DNA from: Porphyra umbilicalis
Lineage: Eukaryota > Rhodophyta > Bangiophyceae > Bangiales > Bangiaceae
Direction of reading: 5' to 3'
Assembly: GCA_002049455.2 (NCBI GenBank)
Contig: KV918854.1
Span: 186,001-250,000 of the forward strand
Length of the DNA: 64,000 nt
The position numbers were made by a program, and so were the translations under genes. This document shows, piece after piece, positions 21,608 to 31,252 of the stretch. The notes under the pieces are model-generated. The model saw only the letters and a program-made list of their open reading frames with translations, made no database searches and had not been told where the DNA came from. How positions within the stretch are numbered: position 1 is the first letter of the stretch; every line of letters starts with the position of its first letter.

Positions 21608-21869
21608 GTGGCCTCGCCTGTGGCGCGGGGTCAGCGGCGGCAGCGGCGTCGGCGGCGGAGTCGGCGACCCGCCTTCGGGCGCTGCCGCCGTCGCGGGAGC
21701 GTCACCACGGGTCGGCACCGTGTGGAGGCCGCGGCGGGCCGGCGGGGGCGGCCCTCAGCGACGACCGCGGCTGAAGAAACCCGGGGGATCCCCCGCCGTA
21801 CCAGTCGGCCAGCCGCTCGGGGCTACCGGCGCTGGGGGCCTCCCGCCGTGGACACGATCGTTACGAAGG

Positions 21870-21914
21870 TGTGTAGGAAAAAAAAACCCTGCCCAGCGGG
21901 AAAAAAAAACCTTT
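21870..21914 (-). promoter_or_regulatory. T9 - 14-nt GC hairpin - T9 element, copy 2
   Basis: On the - strand, starting 30 nt after the transposase stop: CACAAAGG, nine T, the 14-nt spacer CCCGCTGGGCAGGG, nine T, CCTACAC. It matches copy 1 at 15618-15660 in flanks (AAAGG, CCTA), run lengths and spacer length, although the spacer bases differ. Confidence 0.7.
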
Positions 21915-21943
21915 GTGTCTACTCTACTACGCCCTACATCACG

Positions 21944-23530
21944 TCACCCAACGTACGGGGCAAGCAGTTCGCCTCGGTCGCGATAAATGTCCGCAGTCAG
22001 GTCGGCTCGCAAGCGCTCGTTCTCCTCCACGTTCTGCGTCTCAGCCCAAGCATCAAAAATGGCAGCCATGCCGGCGGCAGGCGGGTGGGCGACAGGATTA
22101 AGAGCAGGAGGCGCGTTGCCGACGGCGTCAATGTTGTCCATTGCCGCAGCGACGCCGCCGACGCCACCGCCAGGTGCTAGAGCCCCGGCGGCAGCAATAA
22201 CACCGCCGACGCCACCGCCGCTGCCGCCGCCAGGTGCAAGTGCCCCGGCGGCAGCAGTGCCGCCAGCTGGTGCCCCACCGCTCTGTCCTTCCCCACCATC
22301 TGACCCGCCGCCAGCATCGCCACCTACGCCACAGTTAGTCCCATCATCACCCCCCGCCGCACGTCGACGGCGACTCAAAAAGTTGCTACGTCGACTCTCC
22401 ACACACATGTTGTGCAGAATGCAAATGGCCTTGTAGGTCGTCACTAGCTGCGACACAGAGCGGTAGCGCCCAGGGTGGAGCGCAACATGAAAGCGCTTCA
22501 TCAATACGCCAAACAGCCGCTCCACGTCCTTCCGGATGGCCTCTTGGAGGCGGTTGAACGTCGTCTGCTCCTCGGTGGACGGCTTGGGGTGCGGCGACAT
22601 CAGAAAAGCGTAGCGCGGGTAAATCCCGTCGACAAGGTAGTAGGGTAGCGTGCGGGTGCGGCCATTGATAGTAAAGGGCGTGCCGCGCGGCGGCCACCGG
22701 CCGCCAGTGACGTCCAGGTACAGCGGCGACTGCTGCATGACGTTGATGTCGTTAAGACTGCCGGGGGCCCCTACAAACAGGTGCCACACCCACAGGTCCT
22801 CGTCACACACAGCTTCTACGACGATGCCCCTCTTGCCCTTGCGACTCTGGTACGCCCCGGCCATCCCCGTCGGGCACTGGTGCCACTCCCAATGGCAACA
22901 GTCGAGGGAGCCCATGCACCCCGGCATCCCGCGCTCCTTGTTGCGCTCCATAATGGTGTTGAGCTCGTCTTGGTTCGGTCGTCGCAGGTAGGTAGGTCCC
23001 CATCGCTTGACAATAAACTCCATCAGCAACTTGGTCGACTTGGCGATCACCGTCCGGGACAGGCGCACGTACTCGTCCGCTCGGTCGGCCGCCTCGCCGT
23101 AGGCGATCACGCGAAAGGCTGCCACCACCTTCTGCAGTGGATGCGCTTGCAGCTTGCCCGTCGCATTAATGCGTTGTTGGAAGAAAGGCTCGTCCTTGAC
23201 AGCCAAATAGATACGCCGAAAGACGGCGCGGGGGACACGGAACCGCGTCTCAAAGTCCCGGTCATCGTAGATAGGAAGCAGACCGCCAACACCGAAGTAG
23301 TCTCGCAAAATGGCGTGCACACCGGCCGCAAAGTCGCGGCGCTTGTTGCCACGGCGCCCCGCGGTGGAGCCACGATAGAGCCATCGTCGCGCGATGCGCT
23401 TGGCGCGCGCGCGTCGGCGCACCGCCATGAGCACATTGACGTGCGCCTGCACCACAGCAGCAACATCCGCGCCGTCGTCCTCGGCCAGCAGGGCGGCGGT
23501 GGCCGAGACCTCCTCCTCCTCGACGTCCAT
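21944..23530 (-). CDS. PIF/Harbinger DDE transposase (Plant_tran / DDE_Tnp_4 family)
   Basis: 528 aa from ATG 23530 (MDVEEEEVSATAALLAEDD), frame intact. The N-terminal basic helix (RRRARAKRIARRWLYRG) and the FFQQRINATGKLQAHPLQK and AYGEAADRADEYVRLS segments match the family's HTH-like region. DDE residues can be placed: D210 in GSLDCCHWEWHQCP, D261 in GAPGSLNDINVM, E337 in RKDVERLFGVLMKRF. Also typical are YYLVDGIYP and ICILHNMCVE. The C-terminus (400-480) is a Gly/Ala-rich low-complexity tail ending GELLAPYVG. All catalytic residues are present, so the gene could be active. It is convergent with the SANT gene 6.4 kb away and expected to act with it. A longer in-frame upstream extension has no family resemblance. 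Confidence 0.95.
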   Translation of the reverse strand: MDVEEEEVSATAALLAEDDGADVAAVVQAHVNVLMAVRRRARAKRIARRWLYRGSTAGRRGNKRRDFAAGVHAILRDYFGVGGLLPIYDDRDFETRFRVPRAVFRRIYLAVKDEPFFQQRINATGKLQAHPLQKVVAAFRVIAYGEAADRADEYVRLSRTVIAKSTKLLMEFIVKRWGPTYLRRPNQDELNTIMERNKERGMPGCMGSLDCCHWEWHQCPTGMAGAYQSRKGKRGIVVEAVCDEDLWVWHLFVGAPGSLNDINVMQQSPLYLDVTGGRWPPRGTPFTINGRTRTLPYYLVDGIYPRYAFLMSPHPKPSTEEQTTFNRLQEAIRKDVERLFGVLMKRFHVALHPGRYRSVSQLVTTYKAICILHNMCVESRRSNFLSRRRRAAGGDDGTNCGVGGDAGGGSDGGEGQSGGAPAGGTAAAGALAPGGGSGGGVGGVIAAAGALAPGGGVGGVAAAMDNIDAVGNAPPALNPVAHPPAAGMAAIFDAWAETQNVEENERLRADLTADIYRDRGELLAPYVG

Positions 23531-24506
23531 ACTGAAGGCAGGGACGCAGACGACCGGACCCCGTGGGGCGCGGGGTGGGAATGGGGAACAACAGCAGGGG
23601 CGCCTAGTGCGTCGTGGAAAGGGAGGAGGGGGGGGAGGGGGGACGAGCGGTGCGAGCAGCGCGCGTGCCCAGCGAGATCGAGGAGGGTGGGGGAGTGGGA
23701 TGGAGCCCAGCGGTGAGAGCAGAGCGCGTGGCCGGCGCGATGGAGGAGGGGCCGCGTCGGCCGTGCTCACGGGTGTGGTGGGTGGACAAAAATCGGCGGC
23801 GGCGGGATGGGGGTGACGACGGCGGTGGCAATCAGCGGGCGGCCCGTGCCGTCCTCTGAATGGCGTGTCCGGCCGACCACTGCGGACAGCCACCCCAGCG
23901 CACCCCCCCACCGCTGATGCACGCCGGGATGCCCCGCCACCACCCCCCCCAGGCAGCGCTCGTGCGTGCGCCCCTGCCACTGATGCACGGTGGCTGGGCG
24001 GCCACCCCCCTCCAAACGGTGCCGATCGCGGCCCCCCCCATCCAGGCGCGACCATTCAGGCTGCAGGACCCCCTCAGGCTCCTGTCAGGGCGCCCCAATA
24101 GCTGTGGCACAGCGACCGGCCCGATCTCGCCCCTCCACGCGGCGCTGTCGACGGCCCGCGCCGCCCTCGCGCCACGACCTCCCTCCACGTGGGCCCCCAG
24201 GGAGGCCCTACGCAGGCGCAGCACCCCTGGGTCGACAGCCCCACCCCTCTCAGATTGCTCTGTGAGCGATGCGTGGGAGCCACGCAGGCGCAAAAAGATC
24301 CAACGCGCTTCCCTCTGTGCACGCCGTAACCAAAATATCTCGCGAGCCGTGGGTCCGCTTTCGAGAGGAGTGGTCCAGATCGACAATTTCTAGTTTCTGA
24401 ATGACTGTGAAAAACCGGGGCTGATCGTGGACCCACACGTTGCTCGCTTAAGCGTGCTATCTTCTATACTATTTCGAATCGTTCGACCAATGAGAGAGCA
24501 TAGAAG

Positions 24507-24678
24507 AATGGGGTCGGCTTCGGTCCGACCCCATTTCCGGTCGGGAATGGGGTCGGTCCGGCACGGGCCCCATTTCTGAAAGCAACATATGCGTTGTACT
24601 TACGTCATTTGCTTTGGGCGAAATGATGCCTAAATGGGGTCGGAGACGTTGATGCGGGAGCGTTCCGGCCCCATTTCC
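24507..24678. repeat. Cluster of three AATGGGG...CCCCATT hairpins
   Basis: Hairpin 1, 24507-24535: 11-bp perfect stem (AATGGGGTCGG / CCGACCCCATT) around loop CTTCGGT. Hairpin 2, about 24546-24574: AATGGGG / CCCCATT. Hairpin 3, about 24632-24678: AAATGGGGTCGG / CCGGCCCCATTT with one G-T pair. A GAATGGGG / CCCCATTC pair occurs in the other flank at 11597-11636. Confidence 0.8.
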
Positions 24679-24737
24679 TTAATAATGAGACACGTTTGCG
24701 CCACGTTGCGCCACGTTTCGCAAATATGACTTGGGGC

Positions 24738-24758
24738 CGACGTTGCAGGGTTTGCTCT
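24738..24758. repeat. 21-bp inverted flank repeat, right copy
   Basis: Reverse complement of 11438-11458 over 21 bp. See the left copy for context. Confidence 0.6.
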
Positions 24759-25918
24759 CAGGAGGAGCCAGTTGGAACTCTGAGATGGGCATAGAGGGCT
24801 GTTGGAAAGCTTATGGCAGGGTCACAGAGTCAGCGCTGGTGACCCAGGAGGGGATGTTGGGGGGAACGATGAAGCGTCCAGACAACCACCCTACGGCATC
24901 ATGAAGCCGAGAAATTCAGGACACGGACCTCTGCCAGATGCTGAACGCACTGCTTCGTTGGCCTTGCTCGAACAGCTGGACATGGCGTCCCGGTATAGCC
25001 CCTAGGCGCTTCGGGAGTCCGCACGTCTGGGGCCCTGGCAGTGAGCGGGGTGGCGAGCAAGACGCCCGATCCAGAAATCATCGGGAAGGCCCTGGATCCA
25101 GAGAACGGTGCGCTTCTCGCGAGCTACAGTATGTAGGAAGTGCTCCGTTTGGGGCACCGTTGGAGAGCTGATGACTTTCCAATTTCATTGGTGTGCTTTC
25201 GCCACCATGGCTCACGCCGTGCGTACGCAGAAAGCAGGGATGTGAGTCGATAATTATCACATGATAAGGATCGTCATAATTATCACGAAATCATCGAAAT
25301 CATGCCAGCACGAGCTGTTATCGATCGTCTGTAGGCCACGTGTTCGTATTTCATTTGAAAAAAATACATGCATGCAGCACGTGGAACAAGCGGATCCTGG
25401 ACTCGCTGTCACCGCCTCAGTCGGTCTTTGCCTGCAGAGCTCGCCTGCTCAATGCCCCTGCTGCGCCACCGGCATGTGCGCGCCCGACCGCCGCCGTGCA
25501 GGTGGGAAGAGTGCTGCTATATGCCATGCTACACTCCTGCCCGGCCGCACGCCGCGTGGCGGCGGCCGCCGCTATCGCCGTCGTGATGGCGTGTGATGGT
25601 CCGGCGGTCGTTGCCGCCGCCTTCCCGCCCACATGCATGCCATCTCTTCGCAAGCTGGTCGCCATTTCTCCTCCCCCCGGCATTCCCGAGAGCAACTCAC
25701 ACACCTCAATCCTGGTGAGGGTGGCCGTGTGGCGGTCGCGGTCGGCCCGTGACCACCGCACCCCCCTCCCCCCCCTCCGACCCACCCCCTGTCCGCCGCA
25801 AACGCGGCGGCGGCCGCCGCGCGAGCTGGCCACCCCGTCGTCTCAATGACGGAGAGCGCGTGCCGCGCGGTGGAGCCGGCGGCGCACCCCCATAGGCATA
25901 GTGTGGAGGGGCGCGAGT

Positions 25919-26001
25919 ACGCACATACGCACATACGCACATACGCACATACGCACATACGCACATACGCACTTACGCACATACGCACATACGCACATAC
26001 G
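25919..26001. repeat. Short tandem repeat (CACATACG)n
   Basis: Ten or so units of the 8-mer CACATACG with one variant unit (ACTTACG). No spacers, so it is a microsatellite and not a CRISPR-like array. Confidence 0.95.
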
Positions 26002-26384
26002 TACCGAAGGAGAACTAACAGGCTGTCAGACAGGAGTCAGGTCGCCTTTAAATTAACTACAGAAAAAGTTGGGCTGATGGTTCTGAAACCATGAACGATA
26101 ATTATTGAGAATTATTGAATAAAGAAACCATCAATGATGATTTCGTCGAAATTTTACAACCCTGGCAGAATGAAGCCCCTCGGGCCACAGGATTTATGCC
26201 GAGTGCGGCCTACCCACACCGGACTTGGTGAAGCTCCATGATCCGTGCACGGAAATCTGGGGTTGGCGCTGTGGTCGTCGCCAAGACTGCGCCGGCGCAC
26301 TGCGTCCGCGGCGCCTGGGCGTCCTCCCCGCAACGGCGGTGCCCCCGCCGCCTCCGTCCCGCTCGCGTCGACCCGTGGGTCGTC

Positions 26385-27115
26385 ATGACTGCCTTTTTGC
26401 CGCCCCCTCCACTCTGGTGTGCCGCCCGACCCCGGCCTGTGCCGCGCACGCGCATGCCGCCGTCCTCCCGGCCGGCGGCCGGGCGCACGCGCGCCGAGGC
26501 CGCCGCCCCCCCCCCCCCCCACGGCGGCGGCCCGGCCCCCCCCCCCCCCGCTTCTGCTCTGCGTGCGGCACCGTTTTGGCATCCGCGTCCACAGCTTCGG
26601 GCACCCGCCTCGCCTGCGCGGACGCGGCCTGCGGCCGCGTGGCGTATGTCAACCCCAAGCCCGTCGTGGGCGTCGTCGCCGTCTCCCCCGACGGCTCGCG
26701 GGTGCTCCTCGTGCGCCGCACGGCCCCCCCCGCGGGCACGTGGGGTTTTCCACAGGGCTTTTTGGAGGTGGGGGAGTCCGCCGCCGCGGGCGCCGCGCGG
26801 GAGGCGGCGGAGGAGGCGGGCGCGGTCGTGCGCGTCGAGTCCCTCGTCGGCGTCTATGACGTGCTCGGCGCGGCCCAGCTGCTCGTTGTGTACCGGGGGG
26901 TGGTGACCAACGAGCCGCGGGTGGGCGTCGTACAGGGGGGGGACGGCGAGGTGGATGGCGTCGCGATGGTCCCGTGGGCAGACGTCGACTGGGGGGGGTT
27001 GAGCTTTGTGACCGTTGGGTGGGCGCTGCGGCGGGTGCTGGCGGACCTGCAGCCGCCAGTCGGGGGGAGGGGGGGGGGGGCGCCGCCAGTGGAAACGGCG
27101 TGCAGTGTGGCGTGA
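26385..27115 (+). CDS. Nudix hydrolase with N-terminal zinc ribbon (NUDX23-like), probably plastid
   Basis: Hydrolyses nucleoside-diphosphate-linked substrates; the closest plant type (NUDX23) acts on FAD/ADP-ribose in plastids. The order is an N-terminal Pro/Arg/Ala-rich, acid-poor leader (MTAFLPPPPLWCAARPRPVPR, transit-like), a zinc ribbon CSACG...CADAACGRVAYVNPKPVVG, then the Nudix fold. The Nudix box GFLEVGESAAAGAAREAAEEAGAVV (seen at about 26760-26835) fits G-x5-E-x7-REUXEEXGU exactly. The leader and domain are in different frames; C runs at about 26509-26520 and 26540-26549 lie between them, so the run length is probably wrong or variable. ATG 26385 is chosen because it gives a leader directly before the ribbon. 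Confidence 0.85.
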
Positions 27116-27756
27116 AGAGCTTGGGCGGCGAGTGGGTGGACGCGCTGCCGTACGAGTTGGCGGCAGGGGACGTGGACGCGGCCGCGGGCGGACGGTGAGC
27201 GGCGGGGCGGACGGGCGCGGCGCGGGGCGCCGCGCCGTCGCGACGGTGACAAGCGCGGGCGCGATGGCCGGTGCGTGCGTTGCACGATGGACGGCGCACG
27301 GAGGCGGCGCGCAGCGGCGGCGGCGGCGGCGGCGGGTCCAAAGCGCAGAGCCGGAGCGCTGTGCGCTTCCACCGTTGCGCGCGGGACGCTCGCCCACGTG
27401 TGCCCGAGGTGCGCTCCGACGGTGCCCGTGGCTAGTGCGGGGAGCGGACCTCGGGCAGGCCAGGCCAATCGCGCACGCCGGTGCTCTCCCACCGGCGGGT
27501 CATTTAGTAAAAAATGGGAAACGGCAGGGATGGCGGACCACAGCCGACTCTGGCACCAAGCGGTGGAACCATATCGAGACAAGGTTGCGTCATACCAAGA
27601 CCAGGCACGACAATACGGAGTGCCAAAAACATAATGACACGGATACGTCCGCATGTTGCCTCGCTCATGCCCCGACCCACCCTCTGGACGCGTCCTCGCG
27701 TACCCCCGCCCACCCCGCCTTGCAGCAGAAAACCGTTTGGCCACCCCCCCCGCCGC
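27116..27756. other. Convergent 3' intergenic region
   Basis: Between the Nudix gene (+) and the FKBP gene (-). Mostly GC-rich with no recognised domain; lower GC at 27490-27640. Confidence 0.4.
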
Positions 27757-29185
27757 TCATGCTTCCGCCTCCTCAATGCCCATGAGCTCCAAGTCAAACA
27801 CCAGGCACACACCCGGGGGGATCGACACGCCGAAAAACTCGCCAACGCCCGCCCCCGAATCCGGGTGCACGTACACGGTGCGCTCGCCGCCGACGCGCAT
27901 GCCCGTCAGCGCCGTGACGAGGCACTCGGGCGTCACCGCCGGGTCGAGCGTCACCGCCAGGGGGAGGACCATCTCGGCGGCCGCCGGGGGGGGTGGCGGT
28001 GGCGCCTCGCCGCCGGTCGACGGCGGCGCCGCCGGCGGTGCCGGCGGTGGCGTATAAAACAGGCGCCCGTCGAGCAGCCGACCTTGTAAGAGTACCACCG
28101 CCGTGGCGCCAGCAGACGCCGACCGGCGGGGGGGCGGCCGGGAGCGCCGACGTAGCGGCGCGCCGCCCTCATCGCCGCCGCGCACGCCGGGGGGGGTGCC
28201 GACCGGTGGCGCGTCCTTCTCCGCGTCCGCCGCGGGGGGTGGCGGCGAGTCACCCACTCCATCGTCGGGGTGGGGCTCCTCTGCCTCCATGAGCAGCCGC
28301 CCCGGGTGGAGGGCGACAATGGAGTGGTCATCTTGCGCTTCGGAAAAGAAGCGATCCGCTTCCGAGCGGTTGAATGCCGCGTTGGCTTGGACGTTGGCGG
28401 CTGTCAGCAGATTCATTTGGTGCTCATACCTGAGCGGCGGACAAGCAGTCGGGGGGGGTTAAGGCCACACAGAGCGCGACGCAGCGGTACAGAGGGAATA
28501 CGCGCTCACGAACACAAAGAGGTCAGCAGGCAAGTCAGGGGACCAGGTCACCACCGCATACGCATCAGCACCCCCGGGACGCAACCACGCTCCCCGCGTC
28601 TCCCTTATCAGCACTCAGCCGCGAGTAGCAGCGACAGTAAACGTTGCATACAACCACCGTCATTCTCGTCCACACGCTCCGAAACACAATTGTCAACACC
28701 TCACTCCGCTCCTCCCTCATGAACCACTCAGGCAAGCAACCCGCTCCCCAAACGCACATTTCCACGCTCATCGGGCTGTCGTCGCAAGCCGCTGCTGAGA
28801 GCATCCCCGACACCACCGCCTGCACGTCCAAGCCGAGCCCCGACGTCACCAGCGCTTGGCCAAGCGCAGCCCCGTACGCTTCAGCAAGGGCGCCCATGTC
28901 GACACCATCCGGAGCGAGCAGAACCGGCGGCTCATCCGCCTCCCCGTCTATCGGGGGGAGCGCACCACGCATCGCCGCCGCCAGGGCGACAAATCCGAGG
29001 AGCGGCGACTCGGCGTTGACATCCGCCACGGTCGCCTTCTCGCTGCCCGCGGCGGCGGGTGGGGAGCTCTCCACAGGGGAAGGGGTACCGGCCCTGTCGG
29101 CGGCGTCGACGCCGCCATCATCACCCCCGCCGCCGCCGTCGCTCTCCACCGTATCGCGTGGCCGCGGCGCCTTCTCTCCCTCCAT
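27757..29185 (-). CDS. Mip/FkpA-type FKBP peptidyl-prolyl isomerase, one intron
   Basis: Two exons, 29185-28758 and 28429-27757, give 366 codons. The intron (28757-28430, GTGCGT...CTCAG) joins in frame as SVEM/YEHQMNLLTAAN. Exon 1 carries an acidic Gly-rich N-terminus, then the FKBP_N-like dimerisation motif YGAALGQALVTSGLGLDVQAVV. Exon 2 carries the connecting helix (ANAAFNRSEADRFFSEAQ), a Pro-rich insertion and the PPIase core: TAVVLLQGRLLDGRLFYTPP, LVTALTGMRVGGERTVYVHP and IPPGVCLVFDLELMGIEE. The family usually has FDSS after DG and GYG before IPP; here these read FYTP and GVGEFFGVS, so activity may be altered. The N-terminus from ATG 29185 has no clear target peptide. Confidence 0.8.
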
Positions 29186-31252
29186 TGCGTGCCGCACCCC
29201 TCGACCGTCAGAGACGGTGGGGACGGGGGGGGGCGTAAGAAGACGACAAAACGAGCGCCGGTGACACCGATGCCGGTGGCGACACCAAAGAGCAGCGAGG
29301 CGGGAGGGAGGGGGGCGGGGTGGCCAAGCACGAGCACCAAACGTGCGACGAGTGACAAAACCAACGGCAGCGCGTGACACACACCCGCACCCACAGCGCC
29401 GCGTGCGAGCACGGCCCGTGCGTGCGCGGGCAGCTGCGACGCGTGGCGTGGCGGCCGCCAACCAGGCAACGGCGCTGGCGTGGTGTCGACGAAGCTGCAA
29501 CCCCCGCGGCCAACCGAGGGCGGCGGTGGGGACCGGGACGAGCCGCGGCCCGACCCGGCGTCGGCAGCGCAGGCAGACACCGCAGCGGAAGGGAGCGGCA
29601 GCCCGTCGGTCGCAGACAGCCAGCAGCGACTGCTGGTGGGTCTGGGTGCACCCAGAGCAGCCACCGGTGGCTGCGGCGTTTTGGGGCTATTCTCGGATCG
29701 TTGAGAGACTGTCCTCCTGAACAGGAGACTTTGAGATGCCACGACTTCAGGGTGTTTGGAACTGGAAATCATTGTTCGTGGCGAATATTAGCGTTAAAAT
29801 TTATTCCGCAGCCCATCGGAACACTGGAAAGGCCGTGCCGCGCGTGGCACGTGCACGGGTGCCAGGCTTGGTTTTGAGTGGTTCAACACCAGGCGAAAGA
29901 ATCTTCTGTACATGATTTTTGCATCAGCAAGGCATGTTCGACTGTCAACTCTATCTCATGGCTGTGGTCCTGCTTTTTTTATTCCTCCAACGATTTACGC
30001 ATCGGGCAGGAATTTGTTGTTTTGGCCCACCCCGATCGAGGTCGGCCTCGCCGCGGGATGTGGATCCAACGGTCCCGCGTGGACCGCTCCTGCTTTTGCA
30101 TGGCTGGCCACACTGAGGACGATTCACGGTTTCTCGCCGCAGCCGGGGTCGACGGCGAGTTCTAAGGGTCGCTCCAGTGACCCAAAAACGTAGATTCTCT
30201 GCAAGCCCATGGGCAGAGCTAAGGTCAGAACCTGGCACCATCCTCCAGCACGATGCGGAGCGACAGCCAGATTGTTGGTCTTCTGCGGGAGAAAAGTCCG
30301 CGCGATTCTCACTCTGTTTACCCTGTAACTCGGAATGACTCTCGGTCTCGCTGACCAATTTGAACTTGAGGATGAAAGCAGAAGAAAATTAGTCGCGATC
30401 GCTGAGACTGACTGAGGCGCCGGAGGGAGAAGAGCACAGTGACGTCCCAGAGCCAGTATGTTATGTCCGAGATCTCTTCCCTCGAAGCGCCACAGCGGCA
30501 CACTTACTTCCAGGCGGACAACGAGGGGCGTGGGCCGGGCTTCGGCGAAAAGTGCGGCGCGAACGCGGTGGCAGCAACGCAGCGTCTTGGCGCTTTCGTG
30601 GAGGATTACTTGGCCACTTGAAAGCCACTCCGCAACGCCGCGCAGCGCTACCAATGGCGAAGGGCGCGGGGCCAACGTCAACGCGTTCGGTTGCGAGGGA
30701 GCACAGATATGCCTCTCCGAGGTCTCCACGCCCACAAGACTGTGCTTGACACAGGGTTGAACAGTCTCATAGTGTAGTTATGAGTCCTTGGAGGGCACTT
30801 GTTCCAAGCCCCAAGCCCTATCATTTCTATAGCTAACTCCGGTTCTGTGACTTCGGAGTTATTGAGCTGACGCATCGCTGGCTGGCCGTTCTGTCCGATC
30901 CCCTCGAGAGTCTGGCTCGCGTGTCCCGGGAGCGGCCTTCCCGAGGGACGGTTCCTTGCACGAGCCAAGGTCGTAAGGAAGGCTCGGCGAGGAGTCCCAG
31001 ACTGCTCAGCGGATTGTGGGCCCACGTTACTGGGACGCAGGTTCTTGCAGGGAAGCTGGAGGAAAGCGTGAATGGGGCTCTGGACACAGCGCGACGGGCC
31101 AGCAGGACGGAAGGAGCAACGACGCCGATGTCGAGAGGCGCGATCATTCCGCACCACATCGGAGTACAAGGTGTACGCACAAGAGAAATTTGGAAAAACT
31201 GGACGCGGACGCGGTCGCCCCAACGGCACAAGCCGAAACGGCCAGGCGCAAC
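29186..31252. other. Intergenic, lower GC from ~29.7 kb
   Basis: Divergent start of the FKBP gene on one side and the stop of the EF-G-like gene on the other. The stretch 29.7-31.2 kb has lower GC and only short frames without recognisable domains. No structured repeat was found by eye. Confidence 0.4.

Larger units (their letters stand above)
23531..26384. other. Intergenic; right flank of the Harbinger island, hairpin-rich
   Basis: GC-rich to about 24.25 kb, then lower-GC to about 25.4 kb. It contains the three AATGGGG hairpins (24507-24678), the inverted flank repeat (24738-24758) and a short tandem repeat (25919-26001). No coding sequence recognised. Confidence 0.5.

Noticed and set aside
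25919..26001. CRISPR-like array
   Set aside because: It is an 8-bp head-to-tail repeat without spacers in a eukaryotic nuclear context.
30780..31180. Possible rDNA-like fragment (a GTCGTAAGGAAG stretch)
   Set aside because: The surrounding bases do not match conserved rRNA segments; the resemblance is too short.
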